In this document: positions 1-10,200 of the stretch, in pieces
How positions within the stretch are numbered: position 1 is the first letter of the stretch
Layout: every line of letters begins with the position of its first letter
NCBI GenBank assembly: GCA_002319885.1
Contig: DCFT01000079.1
Location: 19,058-83,057, forward strand
Direction of reading: 5' to 3'
Length of the DNA stretch: 64,000 nucleotides
Source of the DNA: Bacteroidales bacterium UBA1797
Lineage (GTDB): Bacteria > Bacteroidota > Bacteroidia > Bacteroidales > VadinHA17
Made by a program: the position numbers and the translations under genes
Notes under the pieces: generated by a model
What the model saw: the letters and a program-made list of their open reading frames with translations, nothing else
The model's database searches: none
Told to the model about the DNA's origin: nothing

Positions 1-434
1 CCATAGATCCACCCGTCTTCATGTTTTGTCAGACGCATATCATAAACATTTGTATCGGGATTGTCAGTTTCCGGCATTGTTATCGGATAATCCCAGAACC
101 GGAAATTATCAACTCCGTTAGGACTCTCAGCGATTGCAAAAAAAGATTTTCTGTCGTTGCCTTCAACACGGACAGCCAATATATATTTCCCGTCAAATTT
201 CATTGCTCCGGCATTAAAAGCAGCATGAATACCAAACCGTTCCATAAGATAAGGATTCGTTTCAGGATCAAGATCATATTTCCAGAATAATGGGGCATGT
301 TCGCCCGTGAGTACAGGATATTTATATCTGTTAAAAATTCCGTTGCCCGGTTCTATTTTTTCATTTTTCCGTGTCAATAATTTCTGGTATTGCCCGGTAA
401 GAATCTTCAATCTTGATGTGAATTCGGTTTCCAT
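1..434 (-). CDS. GH130 glycoside phosphorylase, partial (C-terminal part beyond window edge)
   Basis: The first 144 residues are visible, reading leftward from an ATG at 434 with no stop before the edge. The segment contains RYKYPVLTGEHAP, NPYLMERFG, NAGAMKFDGKY, RVEGNDRKSFFA and PNGVDNFRFW, the hallmark N-terminal blocks of family GH130 and in particular the mannosylglucose phosphorylase group. That group phosphorolyses beta-mannosyl-(1,4)-glucose inside the cell. No signal peptide is seen, which fits a cytoplasmic enzyme. It starts 7 bases after the stop of the GH31 gene, so the two are almost certainly co-transcribed. The assignment to mannosylglucose rather than another beta-mannoside is inferred from the N terminus alone. 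Confidence 0.88.
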   Translation of the reverse strand, partial: METEFTSRLKILTGQYQKLLTRKNEKIEPGNGIFNRYKYPVLTGEHAPLFWKYDLDPETNPYLMERFGIHAAFNAGAMKFDGKYILAVRVEGNDRKSFFAIAESPNGVDNFRFWDYPITMPETDNPDTNVYDMRLTKHEDGWIY

Positions 435-441
435 GATTTTT

Positions 442-3288
442 CTATTTTCTTTTTACAGTTACACCCTTCCCTGAATATGAAATAATGCTATCAGGCGTGA
501 CCAAAGGATTATAAGGAACGGGGTTATCTTTGTTAATAAATATAATGTTAAATGTACGTGATTTCAACATACCTGGAAAATCTCCTTCCCGTTCACTGAT
601 TTTCAGTTCTTTCCTGGCCTCGCTATAGTTGAAACTAATATTGCTGGACGATCCTTTTTCATAGTTGTAATTTGTTCCTTCATCTTCATAAAGCTTAAAT
701 CCACAGTCCTTTCCGGTATAAACCAGAACTGTCAGGGGGTCAGCAGGCTTCTCAGCTGTATATTCTATTTCAGGTCCGACAGGCAAAATTGACCCCTCCC
801 TCACATACAAGGGTATTCTCTCATAAGGGGCTTCAACACTTGATTTCTGTCCTCCGTTCAGATATTTCCCCGAATAGAAATCGTACCATCCGCATTCTGA
901 AGGAAAATACACATCCCTGATTCTGGATTTATACCTATAAACCGGCGCCACCATCAAAGAGGGTCCGAACATATATTGGTCACTAATATTATTTACCTCT
1001 TCATCGCCGTTAAAATCCATTATTAGTGGCCGCATTATCGTGTAGTCACTGAAATGGGTCATCCCTGCAAGAGAATATATGTAAGGCATCAGTCTGTAGC
1101 GCAGTTTGTCATAATAAACCATGCTCTTATATGCAGAGTGAGTCTCAGGCGAAAGATTGTAGATTTCCCGGAAAGGGTACTGGCCATGACTACGGAACAG
1201 CGGACAAAACGAACCAAACTGAAACCATCGGGTATTAAGTTCTCTCCATTCTTCCATGTCCTCCGATCCTTCTGTAGCTCTTGCATACCTGTTCTCAACA
1301 CAAAACCCTCCAATATCCATTGTCCAGTAAGGTATTCCTGAAATTGCATAATTCAGGCCGGCCGCGATCTGAGCTTTCATATCCTCCCATCTTGTTCCTA
1401 TATCACCGCTCCATGTAGCAGTTGAGTATCTTTGCAATCCCGCAAAACCTGAACGGGTAAGAAGGAATACCCGTTTATCAGGATCAACACTGCGCTGACC
1501 ATTGTATATAGCCATAGCGTTCATAAGAGCGTAAGTATTGAAGTATTTTGTCGACGGACCAAGTGCAGTAGGGGTTGAAAGCAGTTTGCGGTATTCGATG
1601 CTTGCATTAGACTCAATATCAGGTTCAGATGCATCCATCCACCACGCGTCAAACCCTTTCGAATAAAGACGATCCCTGATCTGTTTCCAGAAAAGGTCCC
1701 TTGCACCCTGACTGTAAGGATCATAGAATGAACCTATATATCCTTTACCTATCCAGTCTCTGATACTGTCTTTTACTGCCTGTTTGTACATCCATCCATG
1801 GCGATCAAACGCTTTATAGTTGTCTGTAGTAATATAAAATTTAGGCCAAACGGAGATCATTATCTTTGCATTGAGCTTATGAACCTCGTTGACCATTTCT
1901 ACAGGATCAGGAAAAAACTTCGGGTCAAACTCATGTGATCCCCACGACTGAACAGGCCAGTATGACCAATCCAGTACAATATTATCAATTGGAATATTTC
2001 TTTTCCTGTACTCCTTTACGACATTTACCAGCTCTGTCTGTGATTTATACCGTTCACGGCTCTGCCAGTAACCCATCGCCCATTCCGGCATTATCTGAGC
2101 CTTACCAGTAACCTCGCGATAACCACTTATTACTTCATCGAGGTTATTTCCATGAATAAAATAATAGTCAATCTGGTCACCCATCTCCGATGTCAGTGTA
2201 AGGTTACCCTGTTGCGTTGGACTTACCGGACTAAGCGCTTTTAGCCCGAGATAAGATGTGCCTCCATCGGGTTTCCACTCAATCCTAATTTCATAACGCT
2301 TTCCCTTCTCCATGTTTTCGCTGAACTTATAAGTGTTCGGATTCCATGCTGTTCTCCATCTCTCAGGTACTACAAGTTCATTGTTTATAAACAGTTTTAC
2401 ATAACCTGCATAATATAATTTGAAATGAAACAAACCAGTCTCCTTCGGCTCAATTTTCCCTACCCAAAATACATTTGATCTGTCAAGAGGAACAGTCTGA
2501 GGTAAGTTTTTTATAGTTGAAAGATTTTCATAATCAATAGAGGATTCTTTCCGTTGAAGAAAAATTTTATTTGTATCTGATAAATCGCGATAGGTTGCAG
2601 TCAGGCCTCCTTCATCTCCTTTATTGTCATACAGCCTGAAAATATCAAGATTTGAATAATCCCGTGGATCACCAAACCTTGTAAGCGAATAATTGTCCCA
2701 CAAAATGCCATAGTTTCGGTTTGAGACTATGAACGGGACAGAGACTTTTGTATTATACTGATACAGAACCTCATTTAGTCCCTTATAATTAAACTCATCT
2801 GACTGATGCTGACCCAGTCCGTAGAAGGCCTCATCAGATGGTGATTCAAAAACCTGCTGAAGTGTATAGCCGCTTGTTCCCTCCACGGTTATAGGCGTAA
2901 ATGAATTCCCTCCGCCTTTCTGTTCTTTTACTATTTCATTGTTATAAATATCCCTGAAGATGATCTGACCTGTGATCAATGAGACTATGGCTTTTATTTT
3001 GGAAGTCGAGACTACTATATTGTCTTTACCAGTTGTAACAGAAAATGAAGGGATTGCAGCAGGTCTCTCAACTGCAACGAGACTTTTCATATCTGAGATT
3101 TCCCCTGAAGGAGTTGCAATAACGTGAATGATCTGATCATTGATCACCTCGAGCTTGATCAGATGTGCTTTTTGCCCGGTCTGATCATTGAGTTTAATCA
3201 GAACTCCATTATTGGTTTTCTCCCAGGATTTATAAGATGAAGAAGATATCAGCAGAAAAGCAGCTGTTGCGAATAATAGTCTTTTCAT
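442..3288 (-). CDS. GH31 alpha-xylosidase with PA14 insert
   Basis: 948 residues with a Sec signal peptide (about 1-20), a galactose-mutarotase-like N-terminal domain, a PA14 insert at about 270-350 and the GH31 barrel. The barrel carries the nucleophile motif WWMDASEPD (Asp552) and the acid/base motif WSGDIGTRW (Asp629), followed by C-terminal beta-sandwich domains. The size, PA14 insert and position of both aspartates closely match the xyloglucan alpha-xylosidase type known from Bacteroides ovatus, which removes xylose from the non-reducing end of xyloglucan oligosaccharides. No lipobox is visible, so periplasmic location is likely. It lies just upstream of GH130 and downstream of the SusCD group. 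Activity on other alpha-glycosides cannot be excluded from sequence. Confidence 0.93.
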   Translation of the reverse strand: MKRLLFATAAFLLISSSSYKSWEKTNNGVLIKLNDQTGQKAHLIKLEVINDQIIHVIATPSGEISDMKSLVAVERPAAIPSFSVTTGKDNIVVSTSKIKAIVSLITGQIIFRDIYNNEIVKEQKGGGNSFTPITVEGTSGYTLQQVFESPSDEAFYGLGQHQSDEFNYKGLNEVLYQYNTKVSVPFIVSNRNYGILWDNYSLTRFGDPRDYSNLDIFRLYDNKGDEGGLTATYRDLSDTNKIFLQRKESSIDYENLSTIKNLPQTVPLDRSNVFWVGKIEPKETGLFHFKLYYAGYVKLFINNELVVPERWRTAWNPNTYKFSENMEKGKRYEIRIEWKPDGGTSYLGLKALSPVSPTQQGNLTLTSEMGDQIDYYFIHGNNLDEVISGYREVTGKAQIMPEWAMGYWQSRERYKSQTELVNVVKEYRKRNIPIDNIVLDWSYWPVQSWGSHEFDPKFFPDPVEMVNEVHKLNAKIMISVWPKFYITTDNYKAFDRHGWMYKQAVKDSIRDWIGKGYIGSFYDPYSQGARDLFWKQIRDRLYSKGFDAWWMDASEPDIESNASIEYRKLLSTPTALGPSTKYFNTYALMNAMAIYNGQRSVDPDKRVFLLTRSGFAGLQRYSTATWSGDIGTRWEDMKAQIAAGLNYAISGIPYWTMDIGGFCVENRYARATEGSEDMEEWRELNTRWFQFGSFCPLFRSHGQYPFREIYNLSPETHSAYKSMVYYDKLRYRLMPYIYSLAGMTHFSDYTIMRPLIMDFNGDEEVNNISDQYMFGPSLMVAPVYRYKSRIRDVYFPSECGWYDFYSGKYLNGGQKSSVEAPYERIPLYVREGSILPVGPEIEYTAEKPADPLTVLVYTGKDCGFKLYEDEGTNYNYEKGSSSNISFNYSEARKELKISEREGDFPGMLKSRTFNIIFINKDNPVPYNPLVTPDSIISYSGKGVTVKRK

Positions 3289-3668
3289 TTTTATAATTAT
3301 TAAAAATCCTTTACAATTTCAATAAGATGCTGCAGTTATGAGAGAGTTCAATACTATTAATTCCTTCAGAAATTTAAAGACTGTAAATCATCTATTTGTT
3401 TCCTATTATTCTTCGTCTCAATTGCTTTAATATGAAAATATACTAATATACCTCAAAAAAATTCTTTTTTAACCCTTACTTTGGATAAGTACCTGTTTTA
3501 TAAATGCCTGCAAAAAAGATGTATATAGCTACCCAGAATATTTCTGAAGATAAATAATCAAAATATTTCAGACATTTTTTCTCAATCATGCCAGGTCTCA
3601 TCGAATTAACAAAACTATGATTTTTATTGAATTTCCCTGCCTGGAACTCTTAGAAACAGTGGTTTTAT
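3289..3668. other. intergenic region upstream of the GH31-GH130 pair
   Basis: 380 bases, very AT-rich, between a lipoprotein gene and GH31, both read leftward. It should hold the promoter of the GH31-GH130 unit, but I found no TAnnTTTG element on the minus strand and no clear hairpin terminator. No ORF with plausible codon use is present. Confidence 0.5.
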
Positions 3669-4565
3669 TTATTGGTAATATTCCAGTTTTCGGGTAATAA
3701 TGTCGTCGATTTCGCTATTAATATATTCCTTACGGGAAGTCCAATTGTTATACTTGTCATAAGTATACACAAAAATATGTTTTTCTATTTTCTTATCAGG
3801 CACATAATTAACAAGTTTCAAAATTGTATTTAATTGTTTATCATATTGGTAGGTAGTTTTCGAAATTAATTCATTCTCCCCATTATAAAAACAAGCTTCG
3901 TCAACCAGCCTGTTAGAAAGATAGGTATATGTTGATTTTTTAATGAGACTATCTTTTAGTGATAAATACAAAATTTCCACTTTAAGCCCCTTTTTGTTAT
4001 ATGTATTTTTTAGTTTCCAATGCTGATGAAAGACAGAATCAATATGCAGTTCTTCTATAACATTATTTTTATCATCATATCTGAAGAAAATCCGTCCCTG
4101 AATTTTATCTTTTTCATTTAAAAATCTTCTTTCAATCTCATTCATGTTTGCATCATATTCATATTCAGTATCAGAAATTAATCCTCCAAAGGGATTCAGA
4201 AGTTTTTCTTCAATTATTTTATTATGTTCATTGTATGAATAATGCAAAATTTCTGACAAACTATCTTTCAGAACATAACAAGAACGTGTCAGTTTTTGAT
4301 TCCCGGCATTGTATTCATATTCCCATCTTCGGATCAGAGAGCCATCGGGATTAAATGAAGATTGCTTTTGAATAAAACCGTTGGGTTTAAATACAAGATA
4401 TGTAGTATATTTTCCAGTGTTTGAATAGTCTATTTCAGAAACTGTTTTAACGGCCCCATTTAATCTCCACTCCTTCAATTCATTATTAATAACCTTATTG
4501 CTATTATTACAGGAAGAAGCAATTTGTGCAACTATAATGAATCCGTAAATATGAGCTCTGTTCAT
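3669..4565 (-). CDS. hypothetical lipoprotein with YD-like repeats
   Basis: I place the start at the internal ATG at 4565 because it gives a lipoprotein signal (hydrophobic stretch ending IASSC, Cys at residue 19). The longer reading from 4604 would put 13 charged residues before it. The mature protein of about 280 residues is a run of imperfect repeats of the form YxYDxxxNxxxE with alternating aromatic and charged residues, reminiscent of bacterial YD/RHS-type beta-strand repeats. It probably forms an extended beta structure on the cell envelope. Function is not recognisable. It lies between the SusCD terminator and GH31, on the same strand, so it may be an accessory of the locus or a bystander. 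Confidence 0.7.
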   Translation of the reverse strand: MNRAHIYGFIIVAQIASSCNNSNKVINNELKEWRLNGAVKTVSEIDYSNTGKYTTYLVFKPNGFIQKQSSFNPDGSLIRRWEYEYNAGNQKLTRSCYVLKDSLSEILHYSYNEHNKIIEEKLLNPFGGLISDTEYEYDANMNEIERRFLNEKDKIQGRIFFRYDDKNNVIEELHIDSVFHQHWKLKNTYNKKGLKVEILYLSLKDSLIKKSTYTYLSNRLVDEACFYNGENELISKTTYQYDKQLNTILKLVNYVPDKKIEKHIFVYTYDKYNNWTSRKEYINSEIDDIITRKLEYYQ

Positions 4566-4652
4566 AATATATTTTACTCTATGAATGATGCTTTTAACAT
4601 GCAATTGATTAATTAACCTTCATGTTTGAGCTTCAACAATCTTTTTAAAAAG

Positions 4653-4680
4653 AAACCGTCTCTAAATATAGAGACGGTTT
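4653..4680 (-). terminator. rho-independent terminator of the SusCD operon
   Basis: A perfect 12-bp inverted repeat (arms 4653-4664 and 4669-4680, 4-base loop). On the minus strand it is followed by a T-rich run. It lies 48 bases past the stop of the SusCD-linked lipoprotein gene, and separates that operon from the next lipoprotein gene. Confidence 0.85.
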
Positions 4681-4727
4681 TTGAAAGGACTAAAAAGCTA
4701 CAAACCTAAAAAAACAAATCATCTATT

Positions 4728-5516
4728 CTAATAATTAAAACCTTTGCGTTTGAACATACCGATATTATATTGTCCGTACTCATGGAGAGACAATTCGTCA
4801 GCTGTCAGTTTGGTTATATGATACTTACCATCGCTGGGTGTAGGCCAGGGGAAAGTAACACCGTTAAGGACTTGTATGCCACTGTAACTAACTCCTCCAT
4901 TTACATAAGGTGCAATTACGGTGAAGAACCCCTTGGCAATGCTGCCGTCACCCTTTTTATGCTGAAAGTGAGCGCCTCCCACAAGATCCATAGTAACCTC
5001 ATCATTAAAGTTCAACCATGAATTACCTGCAGAGGCATCCATAGTCCACCAGGCAGGTGCGGTACAGTTTTCAGGTCCATTGCCACCAATAATACCGCCG
5101 GGAATGTCAAGAGCCCATACCCATGTTTGACCCGATCCACCATTGGTTAATCCTTTCCATGCCGGATCTTTGTCAAAAAAAGCGTCATCATTTGAAGCAA
5201 TTGTGAAAGTTGTCGAATCGGTAACTGTACCACCTGCACAAAAAGCAGTATACTTTAACGTGAAAGTACCAGCAAATGGTATATAAATGGTATCAATTGC
5301 CCTGTGTGAGGTACCGGTTCCCCAATCCCAATAAATAATAGCGCCGTTTGTATTGTTCTCCAGGATCACCGTGTTTGAACCTGCAGTTGGTTGAACAACT
5401 GCAATATTCACCTGGTCTGCCGTAAGAACAGGCCCCAGTTCATCTCTGTTCTCCATGGTTTGGCATGATGTCATAATCAATGCTAAACCCATCAAAGTAT
5501 AAAAACTTTTTTTCAT
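4728..5516 (-). CDS. SusCD-associated surface lipoprotein (candidate glycan-binding protein)
   Basis: 262 residues with a lipoprotein signal (LIMTSC, Cys18). Residues about 40-105 look like a PKD/Ig-type beta-sandwich (WDWGTGTSH, FAGTFTLKYTAFCAGG). Residues about 110-255 are rich in Trp and Gly (WKGLTNGGSGQTWVWALD, APAWWTMDA), typical of a carbohydrate-binding or jelly-roll domain. It is the third gene of the SusC-SusD operon, 25 bases after SusD, the slot usually taken by a SusE/F-like or SGBP protein. I infer that it sits on the outer membrane and binds the target glycan. No catalytic motif is recognised. Confidence 0.75.
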   Translation of the reverse strand: MKKSFYTLMGLALIMTSCQTMENRDELGPVLTADQVNIAVVQPTAGSNTVILENNTNGAIIYWDWGTGTSHRAIDTIYIPFAGTFTLKYTAFCAGGTVTDSTTFTIASNDDAFFDKDPAWKGLTNGGSGQTWVWALDIPGGIIGGNGPENCTAPAWWTMDASAGNSWLNFNDEVTMDLVGGAHFQHKKGDGSIAKGFFTVIAPYVNGGVSYSGIQVLNGVTFPWPTPSDGKYHITKLTADELSLHEYGQYNIGMFKRKGFNY

Positions 5517-5541
5517 AACATTTCATTTTAGAGATTAAACA

Positions 5542-7254
5542 TTAATACATTATATCACCAGAGTTTATCCACCCATCGTTCTGCACCAGTACGCCCTCCG
5601 ATAGTTTTATCTGGTCATCGGGAATCATGAGAAATCCTCCTGTATCCCTGACCCTCTGATCAATAGAAGCAAAAAGTCCATTATCAGAAACATTAATTGA
5701 GGTCTGGGCGGCCATATTGTAGATAGTAGCACCCGTTTCATTTTGTTTAATAATAACGCCAGCTTCAGGACCATACCAACGCAATAAATCGAAATAGCGG
5801 AGTCCCTCAAAAGCTAATTCCCAACGACGTTCATTTTTTATGTTATCAAGAGTAACAGGTACTGAAGGTAATTTTGATCTCGCCCTTACCTGATCCATAT
5901 AAGATTGGGCTCTGCTGCTACCAAGCTCTGCACCCATAAGTAAAACATCGGCTAAGCGAAGGAGAACAATGTTCTGGGTGTTATCTAGCTGTATATCGTT
6001 TATTGATCCATATAATTTTACAGCATAATTAACAATACCGTTAGGTGTTGAAATGTTAATGGGAATATATTTCTTCTCCGAGTATTTAGTTTCATGCCAT
6101 TGCATATCAGCTCCAAATACATAGGAAGAAGTATAATCCTTTTCTGCATCCTGATCCCAAACTGAACCTGTTTTTCTGACAGTATCGGCATCGGGCCATG
6201 AATGAACAAAATTAGGATTAACCGGTCCAAATCCCCATCCGTGACCAAAAGGAAGTTTTGCTTCCGCATCTCTGTGGCCACAGAACAAATTAACAGTATT
6301 ATTGTAGTAGTTTTTTGATCCCCAGTCACTCATAGTCAACCCGCAATAAGGTATTTCAAAAATACTTTCGGTATTGCCTAAGTCGGTAACCCATTTGAGG
6401 TGATATTTACTGGCATAACCATAATTGGTTGCTTCGTCGATCGAATAAGGCCACATATTCCTGAATTCAGGAACGAGAGTGCGACCACTGTTATCAACCA
6501 GATCATCTATCCAGCCAATCACCTGATCTTTGGTAATTGATCCGCCATCGGCTGTTGGCAAGGTAGTTTGCTGATAATACCCCGTATAAAACAGGAATAC
6601 TCTGGCCATATAACCTTCGGCTGCATACTTGGTGACCCTGCCCATATTAGAGGTTCTCCATGCTTCTGTGATAGGAGTAGATGGTAATGAATCAATTGCA
6701 TTTTTCAAATCCAACGCAATTTGTCCATACAGTTCTTCGGCAGTAGCCTTTGGATTATTCACCGGCAGAGGCGTAGTTACTAAAGGAACCAGTCCGAACA
6801 AACGAGCCAGATCGAAGTAATAGTATGCCCTCAGAAAACTTGCTTCTCCAAAAATCCGTTGTCTTTCTGCACTCCCACCTTTCCAGTCAACTTTTCCAAT
6901 TGAACTTAAAAGTGAATTGGTACGGAAGATACCTTTATAATTCTGAGCCCATGGAACTGAATATTCATTCGGGATCTTTACACGAAAATATTCCATGGCT
7001 TGTGGGTCACGGTCATTCTGCCCCCCACCTCCAAAACAGTCATCAGACATAATATTGGAAATAAGGAGGATATTATTTATACCGCCCATACTGGGTATAA
7101 TATTATACACGCCGGTTAAAGCCTCGTTAGCTTCTACAGGGGTACTAGGATAATTATCACTGTTTTTCTTTGTGAGGTCCTGTGTATCGAGAAAACTTTC
7201 ACTGCACCCAGCGACCAGCAGCAGAGTAGCTAGAAATAAATATATCTTTTTCAT
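5542..7254 (-). CDS. SusD/RagB-family outer-membrane glycan-binding lipoprotein
   Basis: 570 residues. A lipoprotein signal ends at LLLVAGC (Cys17). The SusD N-terminal helical region includes RAYYYFDLARLFG, and the C-terminal SusD signature RRWELAFEGLRYFDLLRW is present near residue 480. SusD proteins cap the SusC transporter and help feed glycan fragments into it. The gene starts 14 bases after the SusC stop, the normal paired arrangement. The ligand cannot be read from sequence; the neighbouring GH31 alpha-xylosidase points to a xylose-containing glycan such as xyloglucan fragments. Confidence 0.97.
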   Translation of the reverse strand: MKKIYLFLATLLLVAGCSESFLDTQDLTKKNSDNYPSTPVEANEALTGVYNIIPSMGGINNILLISNIMSDDCFGGGGQNDRDPQAMEYFRVKIPNEYSVPWAQNYKGIFRTNSLLSSIGKVDWKGGSAERQRIFGEASFLRAYYYFDLARLFGLVPLVTTPLPVNNPKATAEELYGQIALDLKNAIDSLPSTPITEAWRTSNMGRVTKYAAEGYMARVFLFYTGYYQQTTLPTADGGSITKDQVIGWIDDLVDNSGRTLVPEFRNMWPYSIDEATNYGYASKYHLKWVTDLGNTESIFEIPYCGLTMSDWGSKNYYNNTVNLFCGHRDAEAKLPFGHGWGFGPVNPNFVHSWPDADTVRKTGSVWDQDAEKDYTSSYVFGADMQWHETKYSEKKYIPINISTPNGIVNYAVKLYGSINDIQLDNTQNIVLLRLADVLLMGAELGSSRAQSYMDQVRARSKLPSVPVTLDNIKNERRWELAFEGLRYFDLLRWYGPEAGVIIKQNETGATIYNMAAQTSINVSDNGLFASIDQRVRDTGGFLMIPDDQIKLSEGVLVQNDGWINSGDIMY

Positions 7255-7268
7255 AATCTAACTTATAT

Positions 7269-10200
7269 TTAAAATTTAATACTAGCACCAAACATTACTG
7301 TCCGGGGAGACGGGTAAAAACCCAGATCGACTCCTTTACCCCAGCCATAAGAACTATCATCTGTACTGGTACCAATTTCAGGATCCATTCCTGAGTATTT
7401 GGTGAATGTGTATAGGTTCTGAACGGTAAAGAATAATCGTAATTGCTGCAGAGGCAATGTTCTGATCAGCCTTTTAAAGTCATAACCTACTGTAATGTTG
7501 CTTACCCTCAAATAATCACCATTTTCAATTTGAAGGTCTGAAGTATACTGGAAATTAATGCTCGATCCGGCAGTTACCCGTGGAATTCTGTTAGAAGTTC
7601 CTTCTCCATGCCATCTTTTCAGTATTTCGGTAGTATAATTATTATCTCCTTGTCCGGCATCGTGCCAGCAGCGGGCTATTTGGTTACCTGCCACTCCATA
7701 CAACGTAACTAAAAAGTCGAAGCCTTTATATCTGGCATTTAAGTTCAGTGAGTAAACAAAGTCGGGATTTGGATTACCTATCATTACTTTGTCGGCATCT
7801 TCAATCACTCCATTGCCATCGGTATCCACAAACTTAACATCGCCTGGCAAGGCATTAGGCATAATAATCTTCCCATCTGAATTTTTATAATTTGCCACTT
7901 CAGCTTCGTTTTGGAAAATACCGGCAGTTTTGTAACCCCAGAAATATCCAACAGGGTAGCCAACCTGTGCCCTGGCAACATAAGGACCATTACCCCACAG
8001 CTTCACGTTATCGGCATTTATTATCTTCTGACTGTTCTTGATTTCAGTAACATCATTAGTATTATAGCTCATGTTTCCACTAATTCCATATGAAAAGTCA
8101 CCTACGTTGTCATTCCAGCCTATTGCAATTTCAAATCCTTTATTTTTTATCTGGCCACCATTTATATACGGTGCATTGTCAACTCCCCAGCTGGCTAAAA
8201 TTGGGGCTGCAACCAACCAGTCCTTAGTAGTCTTAATATAATAATCAAAAGCAATGTTCATTTTTGATGCCAGTGTGCGGGCATCAAATCCAAGGTCCAA
8301 TTGCTCCGATGTTTCCCATTTCAAATCGAATGTTGGAATGTTTAAAGGATAAGCACCAAGGGTTGGAGTGGTTTTGTCAGAGTTAAAATAATAGTTTGCC
8401 CGTGTACCAGGATCTGTGTTATATGCAATTTGTGATACATATTGGAACCCTGGTATGCTCTGGTTACCATTTTGTCCCCAACTACCTCTTATTTTCAGAA
8501 AGTTTACAAATGACTTGGCTGATTCCATAAATTGTTCGTTTGTAACAACCCACCCTGCTGATACAGAGGGGAATGCGCCCCAGCGGTGTCCTTTTGCAAA
8601 ATTTGATGAAGCGTCAGCTCGCATAACGAGAGTCAGCAAATATGTCTCTTTATAGTCATAGTTAATACGTCCAAAATATGAGAGTATGCCACCTTTGCCC
8701 CATGGGTTACCACCAATGCTCGCTGTACCCGGAACATTTGCGTTATCAATATAAGCATGTTCAAAATCGTTGAATACACTATTTGAATTTGTAATTGAAA
8801 GGTTTTCACCAAGACCCCACCGTTCAGCGCTCATACCTGCTAAAATATTTAAATTATGAACAGCGCTCAGCGAAAATTGATAATTCAGAATGTTTTCAAA
8901 CAGCCATCCGCCCAAGCCGCCACTGGCATTTTGTGTTACACCATTGAGCAAAGATTGATTGGTAGGACCTAAATAATAAATTGGACTCCAACTTCTGTAA
9001 CTAGATTGACTTGGGTTAAGCGAAAAAGTGGTTCTATATTTAAGACCGTGAATTGGCTGAATCTCTAAATAAACATTTGCATTCAGGTTAATACTTTTAT
9101 TTATACTTGAGCCACCATAAATCATTCCGGCCTCAGGGTTTGCATCATTGGTATTCCAGGGAAGTACGTCATGATAAGGAAAAGCAGGATCAGTATTACT
9201 GCTGGCATACATAGGAAGAATCGGGAGTGCCTGGGCAGCATTGAGAATGTTATTCCACCACATATTCCCGGTACGTATACCATGACTCTGAGTATAGGTA
9301 AAAGATAAATTCTCTCCTATTTTAATTACATCAAATGCTTTACGAAGAATTACATGATCTGAATTAATACGGAATGTATACCGGTCGTATTTCGATTGGA
9401 CCGGGTATCCAAAAATACCATCCTGTGAAGTATATGAAGCTCCAAGCGAAAATACAGAAACTGCATTACCACCGGTGATGTTGATGGCATGACTTTGGAT
9501 CGGTGCATTTTTTGTTTGCATTTCCTTGAGCCAGTTTGTACCATTCCATGTGCCATTTACCAGCTTTTGATAATAAGTTGGATCAAGGAGGGTCATATAA
9601 TCCGATGGACCATATGGAGCAAGATTTGAATTCATACGTGCTTCATTCATAATCATCAAATATTCCTTGGCGTCAAGCAAAGGCAAAATCTTGAAGACAT
9701 TTTGTACTCCGGCGTAACCATCATAAGTTACATTCATGGAGTTTAATTCACCCCTTTTAGTAGTAACCATGATTACACCATTAGAAGCTCTGGCGCCATA
9801 AATAGCTGCTGAAGCAGCATCTTTTAAAACATCGATCGATTCAATATCGCTCGGGTTAAGGTAATTTATATCACCCCGGGGGACACCATCTACAATGTAT
9901 AACGGTTGAGAATTACCAATAGTACCCACACCACGGATATTAACTTTAAAACCGGCTCCGGGTTCACCCGAGACTTTTGTAATGTTAATACCGGGTGTTA
10001 AGCTCTGCAATGCCGTCATCGGTGACACTGTGTTCTGTTTTGTAATTTCGTCACCTTTAACTTCAATAGTAGAACCGGTAACAAGCTTTTTCTTTTGAAC
10101 GCCATAACCAACTACCACTACTTCATCAAGTCCGGTTACTGCTGATTCAAGAGTAACATCAACGACTGATTTACCATTAATTTCTACTTCCTGGGTTGTA

